A DNA stretch of 64,000 nucleotides from JASHPR01 sp963749145 (GTDB taxonomy: Bacteria; Actinomycetota; Actinomycetes; Streptosporangiales; Streptosporangiaceae), in contig CAVVLN010000004.1 of NCBI GenBank assembly GCA_963749145.1, positions 1,922,001 to 1,986,000 on the forward strand, given 5' to 3'. Within the stretch, counting starts at the first letter, position 1, and the number at the start of each line of letters is the position of its first letter. The notes below the pieces were generated by a model that searched no databases, was not told the DNA's origin, and saw only the letters and a list, made by a program, of their open reading frames with translations. Shown here in pieces: positions 14,673 through 22,716 of the stretch. The translations under genes were made by a program, and so were the position numbers.

Positions 14673-16078
14673 GCCAGCGGACCGCGCAGGCAGACGGCAA
14701 GGCGACGCCGCCGAAGAAGGGCTGGCGCAGCCGGCTGCGGACGGCCCGGCGCCCGCTGCGCCGCCTGGCGATCCTGCTGATCCTGGCCCTGATCGTCGAG
14801 TACCTGGTCATCCCCGAACTGGTCGGGGCCAGCAAGGACCTGTACCTGCTCGACCGGCTGAACGTGGGCTGGATGATCGCCGGGCTGGTCTGCGAGGGCT
14901 TCTCCCTGTTCTGCTACGCGCTGCTGAACCGGGTGCTGCTGCCGGCCGAAGGCCGGCCCGGCCTGTCCCGGCTGTTCCGCATCGACCTGTCCGCGGCGGC
15001 GGTGGCTCACGTCGTGCCGGCCGGGACAATCGGCAGCGCGGGCATCGGCTACCAGCTTTTCACCGCGGAGGGCATACCGGGCACCGACGTCGGCGTGATG
15101 ATGGCGACCAAGGGCATGGGCTCCACGGTGGTGCTCAACGTCCTGCTCTGGATTGCCCTGGTGATCTCGATCCCGCTGTCCGGCTTCCGCCCCGTCTACG
15201 CGACGGTCGCCATCGTCGGGGCGGTGCTGCTGGCCGCGATCGGGGTCCTGATCCTCGGCATCACCCGCGGCGAGAAGCGGGCGGCCCGGATACTCAAGGC
15301 CATCGGAGCGCGGATCCCCGGCGTGGGCGGCGACCGGCTGGAGAGCATCGCGCTGCAGGCGGCGGCGTCCATCCGCAGCCTGGGCACCAACCGGGCCGTG
15401 CTGGCCGAGTCACTGACCTGGGCCGCGTTGAACTGGCTGCTCGACGCGGCCTCGCTGTGGTGCTTCATCGCCGCCTTCGGCGGTTACCCCAACCCGGTGG
15501 GCCTGTTCGCCGCCTACGGGATAGCCAACGTGATCGGCGCCATCCCGCTCACGCCGGGTGGTCTCGGGATCATCGACACCGTGACCCCGGTGCTGCTGGT
15601 CAGCTTCGGCCTGACCCGCAGCGTGGCCACCCTGGGCGTGCTCGCGTGGCGGCTGGTCAACTTCTGGCTGCCGATCCCGACCGGGGCCCTCGCGTACGTC
15701 TCGCTGAAGGTGCCCAAAGGCGCGGACCTGCGGGCGATGCGCCGGGCCCTGGCCGACCTGATCCCGCGGGGCTCGCACGGCCAGCAGTCGCCGGCCGGCG
15801 ACTCGGGGGCAGGCGCCGACCGCCAGGATGGCGCCGACGCTGGGGCCAGCGCCGACCGCCAGGATGGCGCCGGCGCCGAGGACAGATCCGGCCGCGAGGA
15901 CGCATCCGTCCGCGAGGACGGCTCGCAGCACCAGGACCGCCCTGATCTCCAGGATGGCGCCGGTCATCGTGGTGAGCCTGACCGCCCGGATGGTTCCCGT
16001 CCCGAGCGCTCCGGCCAGGAAGTATGGCCGCCTGCGGCCGGCCAGTCCGGCGCGGACCGCCGCGACTCGCGCCGCTGA
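14669..16078 (+). CDS. Flippase-like membrane protein (lysylphosphatidylglycerol synthase TM-region family)
   Basis: This 469-residue protein belongs to the UPF0104/LPG-synthase TM family: about eight helices between residues 28 and 345, with NRVLLPAEGRPGL, HVVPAGTIGSAGIGYQLF, ATKGMGSTVVLNV and NVIGAIPLTPGGLGIID. The last motif (PLTPGGLGxxE/D) is diagnostic. Without the C-terminal aminoacyltransferase domain such proteins are thought to move lipid-linked substrates. After residue ~370 the tail is a hydrophilic repeat (DRQDGA units) that is probably disordered. The start is TTG 14669, overlapping the upstream fragment by 4 bp. Confidence 0.8.
   Translation: MSQRTAQADGKATPPKKGWRSRLRTARRPLRRLAILLILALIVEYLVIPELVGASKDLYLLDRLNVGWMIAGLVCEGFSLFCYALLNRVLLPAEGRPGLSRLFRIDLSAAAVAHVVPAGTIGSAGIGYQLFTAEGIPGTDVGVMMATKGMGSTVVLNVLLWIALVISIPLSGFRPVYATVAIVGAVLLAAIGVLILGITRGEKRAARILKAIGARIPGVGGDRLESIALQAAASIRSLGTNRAVLAESLTWAALNWLLDAASLWCFIAAFGGYPNPVGLFAAYGIANVIGAIPLTPGGLGIIDTVTPVLLVSFGLTRSVATLGVLAWRLVNFWLPIPTGALAYVSLKVPKGADLRAMRRALADLIPRGSHGQQSPAGDSGAGADRQDGADAGASADRQDGAGAEDRSGREDASVREDGSQHQDRPDLQDGAGHRGEPDRPDGSRPERSGQEVWPPAAGQSGADRRDSRR
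15813..15872 (+). repeat. 24-bp exact repeat in the flippase tail
   Basis: The same 24 bp occurs at 15813-15836 and 15849-15872 (36-bp period), encoding ADRQDGA-type peptide units. It is an in-frame repeat, so copy changes would preserve the frame. Confidence 0.7.
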
Positions 16079-16185
16079 GCACGATCCGGCCTGGTTTAGC
16101 CCGACCGCTCCCCGGTAGTGGAAGCGCGTTCACAGCGGTGCGACAAGTCCGACATCATCAGGGGTCGGCGGCGAAAAGAGGGACC

Positions 16186-17056
16186 ATGCACAACGACGCT
16201 GAAGCGCAGGAGATCCACGGGACCGTCGTAAGCTCCGGGCCTTTCGCTGAGCCCGCCGCTGAGGACCGGGCGGAGCTATCCGAGGCGGCCGACCATGACG
16301 TGGTCATCGATCCGGACGACCAAAGCGGCCGGGCAGGCGAAGCCGACGACGTCACCGACCCGGGAGACCCGGCCGCGCCCGCGGATCGCTGGGATGATGA
16401 CGAGGCCATCGATCCCGATGCCGTGATCATCGACGAGACGCCCGCCCGCGACGAGACGTCCCCGCCGAGCGCCGTAGCCGGGTTCGCCCGTACCCCCGTC
16501 GCGGCGGACGATGCCGCCGTGGCCGATGCTGACGCGGGCGCCCGGAATGCCGCCGTGGCCGATGCAGACGCGACCGGGGCAGGCACCACTCCGGAGGCGG
16601 ACGCGCGCCCCGGGACGACCGCCGGCACCCCCGGGACGGACCGCCGGGCACCCCCAGGACGGCCGCCGGCACCCCCAGGACGGCCGCCGGCACCCCCAGG
16701 ACGGCCGGCCGGGCACCCCCGCCGCCGCCCGGCCCGGCCCGGCGATCCCCGAGGCCGCCCGTCCGGGCCTGCCGAGGGACGGAGACGGGCCGGCCACGAG
16801 CGGCCTCTCGGGCGCAACGGAGCAGCTGCACGAGCGGTGGTCGGCCATCCAGTCCTCGTTCGTCGACGACCCCCGCGCGTCAGTCGCGGCCGCGGCCGCG
16901 CTCGTGAACCAGGCGATCGCGACGCTGGTGGCCAGCGCCCAGGAACGCGAGCGCGGCCTGCGCGGCGAGTGGGATCGCGACGGCGTGGACACCGAGGGCC
17001 TGCGCAATGCCCTGCGGAACTACCGCGGTCTCCTCGACCATCTGGCGGCGCTGTAG
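16186..17056 (+). pseudogene. Acidic hypothetical protein with conserved C-terminal helical domain, frameshifted in a tandem repeat
   Basis: From ATG 16186 the first ~150 codons encode a strongly acidic, low-complexity region (VVIDPDDQSG, DDDEAIDPDAVIIDE). The conserved C-terminal helical domain (HERWSAIQSSFVDDPRASVA, then AQERERGLRGEWDRDG and LRNALRNYRGLLDHLAAL) is in a different frame and ends at 17054-17056. The switch falls in or near three 21-bp repeats (16648-16708). This two-part layout is known from unnamed actinobacterial proteins. One indel in the repeat would restore a ~290-residue protein, so slippage or a repeat-assembly error is likely. Confidence 0.65.
16648..16708 (+). repeat. 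Three tandem 21-bp units
   Basis: Units begin at 16648, 16669 and 16690, each starting GCACCCCCAGGACGG. The third diverges at its end. They are inside the frameshifted gene and could mediate slippage. Confidence 0.8.
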
Positions 17057-17194
17057 GGAGCGCCCCGCAGCGCCGGCATCGAGCAGGTCGCCGCCGAATG
17101 CGGGCTGACCCCGCTGATGCTGCGGCGGCACTTCGCCCGCCGGTACCGGACCACCCCGCAGGCCTACCGCCGCGCCTTCAGCCAGGCCGGGTAG
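17057..17194 (+). pseudogene. AraC/GlxA-type regulator C-terminal HTH remnant
   Basis: Directly after the preceding stop codon, and in the same frame, the sequence encodes RSAGIEQVAAECGLTPLML, then RRHFARRYRTTPQAYRRAF and SQAG, and stops at 17192-17194. This is the second helix-turn-helix and the C-terminal end of an AraC-family activator of the GlxA/DJ-1 group. Nothing of the ligand domain or first HTH is present and there is no start codon, so it is a leftover gene end. Confidence 0.8.
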
Positions 17195-17247
17195 GACCGT
17201 GGCGCAGCCCCGGCGGCCAGAAACCGCGCGGGCGGCCCGGCCGGGGG

Positions 17248-18495
17248 TCAGGCGGGGCGTGACAGGCGGCTGATGCGAGCGCGCAGGTAACGCTTCTCCG
17301 AGGCGCTGGCCGTGCGCCGCAGCGCGCCCTCGAAGCTCTCGCGGGCGGCGGCGCGGTCGCCCGCCATCTCCTGCAACTGGCCGCGGACGGCGTAGAGGCG
17401 ATGGTGCCCGCGGATCCGCGCGTCCCGCTCCAGCGGGTCCAGCAGGGCCAGCCCGGCCTCGGGACCCCGCACCATCGCCACCGCGATCGCCTGGCTGAGG
17501 GTGGCCATCGGGTTGGGGGCGACGCGGTCGAGCACCTGATAGAGGGCGAGGATCTGCGGCCAGTCGGTGTCCTGCGCCCGGGGGGCCTCGTCGTGGACCG
17601 CGGCGATCGCGGCCTGCACCTGGTAGGCGCCGACCGGGCCGCGGGCCAGCGCGCCGGTGACCAGCGCGACGCCTTCGGCGATCAGCTCGTGGTTCCAGCG
17701 CGCGCGGTCCTGGTCGGCCAGGTCGACCAGGTCGCCGCCGGGAGTGCACCGCGCCGGCAGGCGGGCCTCGGTGAGCAGCATCAGCGCGAGCAGCCCGGCG
17801 ATCTCGCTGTCGTCCGGCCGGAGCCGGCTCAGGTCCCTCGTCAGCCGGATGGCCTCGCGGGTGAGCTCGATCTGGCTGACGGCGGTCCGCGACGAGGCGG
17901 TGTAGCCCTCGTTGAAGATGAGGTACAGCACGTGCATCACAGCCGCCAGGCGCGCGTCCGTCTCCGCGGCGGGCGGCATGGTGAACCTGGCCCCGGCGTC
18001 GCGGATGCGCTGCTTGGCCCGGCTGATCCGCTGGGCCATCGTGGCCTCGGGCACGAAGAACGCGCCGGCGATCTCCGCCGTGGTCAGCCCGCCCACCGCC
18101 CGCAGCGTCAGCGCGATCTGCGATGGCGGGGTCAGCGCGGGATGGCAGCACAGCAGCAGCAGGACCATCGTGTCGTCCCGGTCGGCGGCCACGTCCTCGC
18201 CGGGTATCCGCAGCAGCTCGGCCGGGGGCGCGCCGAGCGCGAACCGCTCCTCCCGGCCGCGGCGGGAGTGCTCGGCCCGGACCAGGTCGATCAGCCGCCG
18301 TGTCGCCACCGTGATCAGCCAGGCGCGCGGGTTGTCCGGCACGCCCTGCGCGGGCCACGCGGTGGCGGCGTGCAGCAGCGCCTCCTGAACCGCGTCCTCG
18401 CATAGGTCCAGGGCCCCGTGGCGCCGCAGCAGCGCGCCGAGGACCTGCGGCGCGAGCTCACGCAGCAGGTCCTCGGCGCGGGGATCGGAGGTCAC
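17248..18495 (-). CDS. ECF42-type RNA polymerase sigma factor with C-terminal TPR-like domain
   Basis: The 415-residue protein has sigma regions 2 (LCEDAVQEALLHAATAWP) and 4 (LTTAEIAGAFFVPEATMAQRISRAKQRIRDAG) in the first ~175 residues. A long DUF6596-type helical extension follows (HVLYLIFNEGYTASS, LLALMLLTEAR, WPQILALYQVLDRVAPNP, AGLALLDPL). This architecture and the adjacent YCII-like gene define the ECF42 group, in which the sigma factor works without an anti-sigma and the C-terminal domain is needed for activity. The start overlaps the stop of the upstream YCII gene by 4 bp (ATGA). Confidence 0.92.
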   Translation of the reverse strand: MTSDPRAEDLLRELAPQVLGALLRRHGALDLCEDAVQEALLHAATAWPAQGVPDNPRAWLITVATRRLIDLVRAEHSRRGREERFALGAPPAELLRIPGEDVAADRDDTMVLLLLCCHPALTPPSQIALTLRAVGGLTTAEIAGAFFVPEATMAQRISRAKQRIRDAGARFTMPPAAETDARLAAVMHVLYLIFNEGYTASSRTAVSQIELTREAIRLTRDLSRLRPDDSEIAGLLALMLLTEARLPARCTPGGDLVDLADQDRARWNHELIAEGVALVTGALARGPVGAYQVQAAIAAVHDEAPRAQDTDWPQILALYQVLDRVAPNPMATLSQAIAVAMVRGPEAGLALLDPLERDARIRGHHRLYAVRGQLQEMAGDRAAARESFEGALRRTASASEKRYLRARISRLSRPA

Positions 18496-18854
18496 ATCTC
18501 CGTCCCGGCCTCATGCAGGATCGGCCACACCTCGACCGCGTTGTGGGCGGCGAACGGCATCTCGGCCGCGATCTGCAGCGCCCGGGCCTCATTCTCCACG
18601 TCGAGCAGGCAGAAGCTCGAGACGAACTCCTTGGCCTCGATGTACGGCCCGTCGGTCACCGCGGGCACCCCCTCGCGCACCCGCACGGCCTTCGCGGTGA
18701 GCTCGTCGCCCAGGCCGTAGGCGCCCAGGAGCTCCCCGGATCCGGCGTAGCGCCGGTTGAAGGCGTCCTGCTCGGCGATGGCCTGGGCGGCCACGTCGGC
18801 CGGGAACGACTCCCACAGTTCCTTGTTCCCGTAGATGATCACGATGTACTTCAT
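18492..18854 (-). CDS. YCII-related (DGPF) protein, ECF42 partner
   Basis: The 120-residue protein starts MKYIVIIYGNKELWESF and has the DGPF-type motif TDGPYIEAKEFVSSFCLLDVENEARAL in the middle and WPILHEAG near the end, all typical of YCII-like/DGPF proteins encoded next to ECF42 sigma factors. These are small ferredoxin-fold proteins of uncertain function that are usually targets of their neighbouring sigma factor. A ribosome site (GGAGAG) precedes ATG 18854. It is the first gene of the two-gene operon. Confidence 0.9.
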   Translation of the reverse strand: MKYIVIIYGNKELWESFPADVAAQAIAEQDAFNRRYAGSGELLGAYGLGDELTAKAVRVREGVPAVTDGPYIEAKEFVSSFCLLDVENEARALQIAAEMPFAAHNAVEVWPILHEAGTEM

Positions 18855-19050
18855 GGCTGGCTCTCCTTCGGCTCGGGCGGGCCGGGTGGCCCGGTGGGTC
18901 GGGTGGCCCGGGCTGGGCCGCCGCCCTATCGCCGTGAAGTCGGAGGCGTCCGGGGGATCTCGACACGGCGCCGCGATTTTCTTTCGCAGCCAACCACGCC
19001 GGCCGGGCCGGGCGCAGCCTGAGCCGGGCGCGCCTCCTCGCCCGAGGCGT

Positions 19051-19111
19051 GATCCGTTAGCGCGGACGTCTGTCGGCTCTGGTGACCGTCAGGCGTCCGC
19101 GGTAACGGATC
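19051..19111. other. Long intergenic hairpin (26-bp stem)
   Basis: Arms 19051-19068 (GATCCGTTAGCGCGGACG) and 19094-19111 (CGTCCGCGGTAACGGATC) match at 17 of 18 positions. The pairing continues inward (TCTGTCGG / CCGTCAGG) to a 9-nt loop at 19077-19085. In all, 24 of 26 positions pair, one of them G-U. No open reading frame of note is present. It lies in the ~490-bp gap between the sigma factor end and the YCII promoter. Confidence 0.8.
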
Positions 19112-19275
19112 TTCCCCGCCCGTGCGCGGAGGGTTGGGGAAGACAGCCGTCGAGAATCCCTCGCTCGGGTTGTTGCGCTCGTGCTGGCCGGGCGGGCGGA
19201 CCCGTTCGTTCGGCCAGCACGCTCCGGCTCGCCCGGATCCGGGCGCCGATGTGGTGCGGCAGCCCCGCAGACAAG

Positions 19276-19306
19276 ACGGCCGGGCTCGACGGGCGAGCCC
19301 GGCCGT
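19276..19306 (-). terminator. Terminator of the SigF-like gene
   Basis: A perfect 13-bp inverted repeat (ACGGCCGGGCTCG, loop ACGGG, CGAGCCCGGCCGT) lies 37 nt past the stop of the sigma gene. It has no U-tract, as is common in high-GC actinobacteria. Confidence 0.7.
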
Positions 19307-19343
19307 GCCGGGGGGCGGGGGGTGGACCAGGCGGGCCAGCCGG

Positions 19344-20219
19344 TTAACTGGCCCGGGCCAGCTGGGCGACCGGGACCGGGTCCGGGCGGCCGAGCAGGCG
19401 CTGGCGCAGGTGGCCGAGGGCGTGGGCCAGGAGCCGGGAGACGTGCATCTGGGAGATGCCGAGCTGCTGGCCGATCTCGGCCTGAGTCATGTCGCCGTAG
19501 AACCGCAGCAGCAGGATCTTCTGCTCGCGGCGGGGCAGCTCGCCCCAGTGCGTGGCGACCGATTCCATGTCCAGGGTGTGCTCCACCCCGGGGTCCTCCT
19601 CGCCGAGCACGTCGGCCAGGCTGGCCGCGTCGGGCCGCCCGGCCAGCGGAGCGTCCAGCGAGGCGGGCTGGAAGACCATGTCGGCCCGCCGGGCGTCGCG
19701 CAGCTCCTGTTCGCTGATCCCCAGGTGGGCGGCCAGTTCGGCGTCGGCGGGCTGGTGCCCGAGCTGCTGGGTCAGCTGGCGGGTGGCCTCGCGGACGGCC
19801 AGCACGAGTTCCTGCATGGACCGCTCGACGTGGACCTGCCACCGCTTGTCCCGGAAGTGCCGCTTGATCTCACCCGAGATGCACGGCTGGGCGTAGGCGG
19901 CGAGGCTGCCGCCGAGGTCGGGATCGAAGTTGTTGATCGCCTTGAGCAGGCCGACATAACCGACCTGCATCAGGTCCTCGGCCGGCTCGGGGCTGCGCTT
20001 GTACCGCTGCACGCACGAGCGCACCAGGTTACGGTGACGGCTCACCAGCAGTTCGCAGGCGGCCGAGCGGCGCGCGCTGGACAGCGGCTGCGACCGCACG
20101 ATCCGCAGCAGCGCGCGGTCATCCAGGCGGGACAGGCCCTCCAGGGTCCGGCCGCCGGGCGCGGGCGCCAGCGGGGCGGGCCGCGCTGCGGATACTTTCT
20201 CCATAGAAAGTGTTTCCAT
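19344..20219 (-). CDS. SigF/SigB/SigG-family stress sigma factor
   Basis: The 291-residue protein has all sigma-70 regions from 2 to 4: ACELLVSRHRNLVRSCVQRY, EDLMQVGYVGLLKAINNFDP (region 2), SGEIKRHFRDKRWQVHVERS (region 3 entry), QLGHQPADAELAAHLGISEQEL, and region 4 MTQAEIGQQLGISQMHVSRLLAHAL. This is the actinobacterial SigF/SigB family, normally controlled by RsbW-type kinases and STAS antagonists, both present nearby. No anti-sigma gene is adjacent. The start codon and first 9 codons lie inside a 64-bp tandem duplication. ATG 20219 opens METLSMEKV, and an equivalent upstream ATG at 20283 is out of frame. Confidence 0.92.
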   Translation of the reverse strand: METLSMEKVSAARPAPLAPAPGGRTLEGLSRLDDRALLRIVRSQPLSSARRSAACELLVSRHRNLVRSCVQRYKRSPEPAEDLMQVGYVGLLKAINNFDPDLGGSLAAYAQPCISGEIKRHFRDKRWQVHVERSMQELVLAVREATRQLTQQLGHQPADAELAAHLGISEQELRDARRADMVFQPASLDAPLAGRPDAASLADVLGEEDPGVEHTLDMESVATHWGELPRREQKILLLRFYGDMTQAEIGQQLGISQMHVSRLLAHALGHLRQRLLGRPDPVPVAQLARAS

Positions 20220-20320
20220 GAGGAAAGACTCTCACGGGGGTACCCGCCTCGGCAAGTACTTTCTCCATAGAAAGTGTTTCCATGGGGAAAGCCTCTCAGG
20301 CGGGTGCCCGCCTTGGCAAG
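20193..20320. repeat. 64-bp tandem duplication carrying nested palindromes at the sigma factor start
   Basis: Copy A is 20193-20256 and copy B 20257-20320. The first 28 bp are identical and 58 of 64 positions agree. Each copy contains ACTTTCT-ccat-AGAAAGT, TTTCC-N4-GGAAA and a third palindrome (GGGTACCC in A; GCGGG-TG-CCCGC in B). Each also contains an ATGGAAACAC start-codon context on the minus strand. The 64-bp period puts the two starts out of frame with each other. Confidence 0.9.
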
Positions 20321-20402
20321 CCCTGGATAACAAGCTGGTAACACCGCAGGCCAGAGGGGCCGTAACGCCGCCGCCGGGGGTGCTCGTACGTCGCCGCCCG
20401 GG

Positions 20403-20460
20403 CCGCTAGCACTCGGCCGTCGCGGCCGCTAGCACTCGGCCGCCCGGCCCGCTAGCACTC
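20403..20460. repeat. Three 23-bp repeats over the marR-like gene end
   Basis: CCGCTAGCACTC recurs at 20403, 20426 and 20449 with an exact 23-bp period. The third copy contains the stop codon (CTA, 20452-20454) of the MarR-family gene on the minus strand. Because 23 is not a multiple of 3, each extra copy would change the frame. Confidence 0.8.
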
Positions 20461-20886
20461 CGCGGCGAGTTCCAGCAGGCCGCGCGCCAGCGCCTCCCGC
20501 CCCTCCGGGCTCATCCCGTCCAGCACCTCGCCCAGCGCCGTCCGGCGCCGCCCGCGGATCCACTCCGCCAGCCGCCGCCCGGACTCGGTGGGCACGAGCA
20601 CGATCTCCCGCCGGCTCGCGGCCGCCCGGTCCCGGGTCAGCAGCCCGGCCGCCTGCATCCGGTCGCAGAGCCGGCTGGCCGCCGAGGCGGACGCGCCCAG
20701 GGCCGCGGCCAGCTTGCTCAGGTTCAGGCTTCCCGTGCTCCCGATGATCAGCAGCGCCCGCATCTGGGCCGGCGGCACCGCCGACCCGAGTTCCTCTACC
20801 GCCCGTTCACACGCCTCGAGCAAAACCGTCAGTCCCGCCTCCGCGGAACCCACATCCACCTCACCATCCGCCGCCGCCCAGGCCAT
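20452..20886 (-). CDS. MarR-family transcriptional regulator
   Basis: This 144-residue winged-helix protein has PPAQMRALLIIGSTGSLNLSKLAAAL (helices 2-3), the recognition helix SASAASRLCDRMQAAGLLTRD and the wing AASRREIVLVPTESGRRLAEW. ATG 20886 is preferred because GGGAC lies about 7 nt before it; ATG 20898 would add four residues. It reads toward the SigF-like gene and lies just upstream of that gene's duplicated start region, so it is a candidate regulator of it. Confidence 0.82.
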   Translation of the reverse strand: MAWAAADGEVDVGSAEAGLTVLLEACERAVEELGSAVPPAQMRALLIIGSTGSLNLSKLAAALGASASAASRLCDRMQAAGLLTRDRAAASRREIVLVPTESGRRLAEWIRGRRRTALGEVLDGMSPEGREALARGLLELAAEC

Positions 20887-21267
20887 GTCACGTCCCATCG
20901 GCTACATCATCGCTCTCAGCGACAGGAGCCACGTTCCGGTCCGCCTTCCCCGGGGCGACTGGTGCCCGGCCAGACAGCCGCGTCCCGACCAGCTCCGGAC
21001 GCCCGGGCCGACCGCGCGGCGGGCGCCCCCGCGCCTGCCGGGTCTGCGTCCCCGGGGACTTGAGCCGGTCATGACAAGCCCGCTGCCCGATATCGCCGAC
21101 TCCTAACGTGGTTTTGCTGCCGGGCCGAAATGGCGCCCGCTCCTGCCGGCGCGCCCACGTATGACGGCTCGGCCTGCTCAACGATTGACATCCCGAGTGT
21201 AGAACCGCCGGGCCGGACCGCGGCTTCCAGGAGCCATGCCGGCCGAAGATAGACGGCACGAGGCCGC

Positions 21268-21360
21268 GGGAACTGGCCCGGAGGCGCGGGCGGGGGCGCG
21301 GGAACGGCCCGGAGCGGCGGGCGGGGACACGGGGAACGGCCCGGAGGCGCGGGCGGGGCG
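21268..21360. repeat. Three imperfect ~31-bp GC-rich repeats
   Basis: GGGAACNGGCCCGGAG-type units followed by a GCGGGCGGGG tract begin near 21268, 21300 and 21331. They lie in the otherwise gene-free interval 20890-21508. No coding signal was found in them on either strand. Confidence 0.6.
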
Positions 21361-21413
21361 GGGGACGCGAGCAGGCACCGTCCAGGCGCGGCCCGGAACC
21401 CGCCGGGATCGCG

Positions 21414-21442
21414 TTGACCGCAGCCTCCCCCGCAGCCATACT
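21414..21442 (+). promoter_or_regulatory. Vegetative-type promoter, TTGACC-N17-CATACT
   Basis: The -35 element TTGACC is at 21414-21419 and CATACT at 21437-21442, with a 17-nt spacer. It lies about 65 nt before ATG 21509. The promoter before the GAF-ANTAR gene at 23849-23877 has the same build. Confidence 0.55.
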
Positions 21443-21508
21443 TATGCCGCATCACGCACTAGTCCGGCAGCGCGGCTAGCTGAGTCACGTGTGACATCGG
21501 AGCTGGCC

Positions 21509-21985
21509 ATGCTCGAAGATCAGGCTGTCGGCGGACCCGGGCCGGACCTGCCAGCCGCTGCATCCGCTCCCGGCGAGCCACCTCCAGGCCCCGCCGTCAG
21601 CCCTGGCGTGCTCCCGCCACCCGATCCCGGCGTCGCGGACAGCGCCCGGCTCCGGCTGGCCGCCCTGCGCGCCTTGTCCGCCGGGCCGTCCGCCAGCGAC
21701 GCCCCGGCCGGGCCCATCGACGACCTGCGGGCGATCCACGCGGTGCTGCTGGCCTGCCTCGGTGCCGCGCCCGCGCCCGCCGACGCGGTCGACGTGGGGG
21801 CCGGGCTCGTGGTGCTCTGCGATCTGCGGGTGTACCTCGACCGGCTAGAAGCCGACCTGCTCGACGCGGCGCAGCAGGTCGGCCTGGGCTGGGACGTCAT
21901 CGCCGCGATCCTGGGCATCCCCGCCGACGAGGCGCAGCGCCGCCCGCGTGCGTTGCGCGCGCGGCAGGGCCCTCAGTCCCCGTGA
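21509..21985 (+). CDS. Hypothetical protein with C-terminal HTH-like segment
   Basis: The 158-residue protein has a Pro/Ala-rich first half, probably disordered. The helical C-terminus reads VLCDLRVYLDRLEADLLDAAQ, then VGLGWDVIAAILGIPADEAQRR. The last part resembles the helix-turn-helix-like end of many small actinobacterial proteins (…AAR..GxSWxxIAxxLGv). ATG 21509 has GGAG 6 nt upstream and is preferred over GTG 21491. A vegetative-type promoter precedes it and a 16-bp terminator hairpin follows, so it is probably monocistronic. Confidence 0.6.
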   Translation: MLEDQAVGGPGPDLPAAASAPGEPPPGPAVSPGVLPPPDPGVADSARLRLAALRALSAGPSASDAPAGPIDDLRAIHAVLLACLGAAPAPADAVDVGAGLVVLCDLRVYLDRLEADLLDAAQQVGLGWDVIAAILGIPADEAQRRPRALRARQGPQSP

Positions 21986-22050
21986 TCCATGCCGCGGCTG
22001 GCTCGCGCTGAGCCGGGCCAGCCTGACAATCCGTCCCGGCGGGGGTGGAC

Positions 22051-22092
22051 GGCGGGCGGAGCCCGGTTTGGGGGGGCCGGGCCCCGCCCGCC
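22051..22092 (+). terminator. Strong terminator hairpin
   Basis: GGCGGGCGGAGCCCGG (22051-22066) pairs with CCGGGCCCCGCCCGCC (22077-22092) at 15 of 16 positions. The loop is TTTGGGGGGG. It lies 65 nt after the preceding gene. Confidence 0.65.
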
Positions 22093-22293
22093 GCCGGTCG
22101 GCGCACGAGCCGGCGGCAAGGGCATTGAGCCGTTATGCGGCCTTTGCCGCACCGGTCCGGGCATCATCGCACGGTAGACTGAGGGTTCCGGCAACGATGA
22201 CAGCACGAGACCTTCCGAATCCATGTTGGGCCCGTGGCCGCTCCGGCCATGTGCGCCGCGGCCGCTAACATGCTCGAGGGGTGACGATTCGCG

Positions 22294-22716
22294 ATGACAA
22301 GCAGCTACGCCGTCTATGACGACGGAATCTTGCGGATCACCAGCACCACCCGTCCGCCCGGCCTGGCCATCGCGGGCGAGATCGACGAATCCACCTATCC
22401 GGGCCTGGTGGGCGCGCTCCAGCGCAGCGCCGACGGCCTGGATGAGATTCACCTCAGCCTGGGCGGGGTCAGCTACTGCGACCTCGCCGGGCTGCGAGCC
22501 ATCGTCTGCGTGACCGGCGCCCGCGGCTGCGAGGACTGTTACCGCGGCCAGCGCAGCGTCCGGCGTCAGGTCGTGCTGCACGGGGTCCCGCCGCAGCTCA
22601 TCACCGTGCTGCGGATCGTCGGCTGGGACGCCACGCCCGGCCTGACCCTGGATCCGCCGGGCGGCGCGCTGCCGCGGATGTCCATGGGCGAAATGCAGGA
22701 AAGCGCAGTCGGGTGA
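22294..22716 (+). CDS. STAS-domain protein (anti-anti-sigma type), non-canonical phosphosite
   Basis: The 140-residue protein has one STAS domain: LAIAGEIDESTYPGLVGAL, then DEIHLSLGGVSYCDLAGLRAI. In RsbV/SpoIIAA-type antagonists the loop D-S-x-G-L carries the serine that is phosphorylated. Here it reads D-L-A-G-L, so Ser is replaced by Leu, as in a subgroup paired with MEDS-ATPases. A GAGGGGTGA ribosome site precedes ATG 22294. The gene overlaps the MEDS-ATPase by GTGA, so the two are translated together and likely interact. Confidence 0.85.
   Translation: MTSSYAVYDDGILRITSTTRPPGLAIAGEIDESTYPGLVGALQRSADGLDEIHLSLGGVSYCDLAGLRAIVCVTGARGCEDCYRGQRSVRRQVVLHGVPPQLITVLRIVGWDATPGLTLDPPGGALPRMSMGEMQESAVG

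Noticed and set aside
20888..21439. A 183-residue minus-strand frame in the gap upstream of the HTH-like gene
   Set aside because: The product is Arg/Pro/Ser-rich, with low-complexity translated repeats and no recognisable pattern. The region is better described as repeats plus a promoter.
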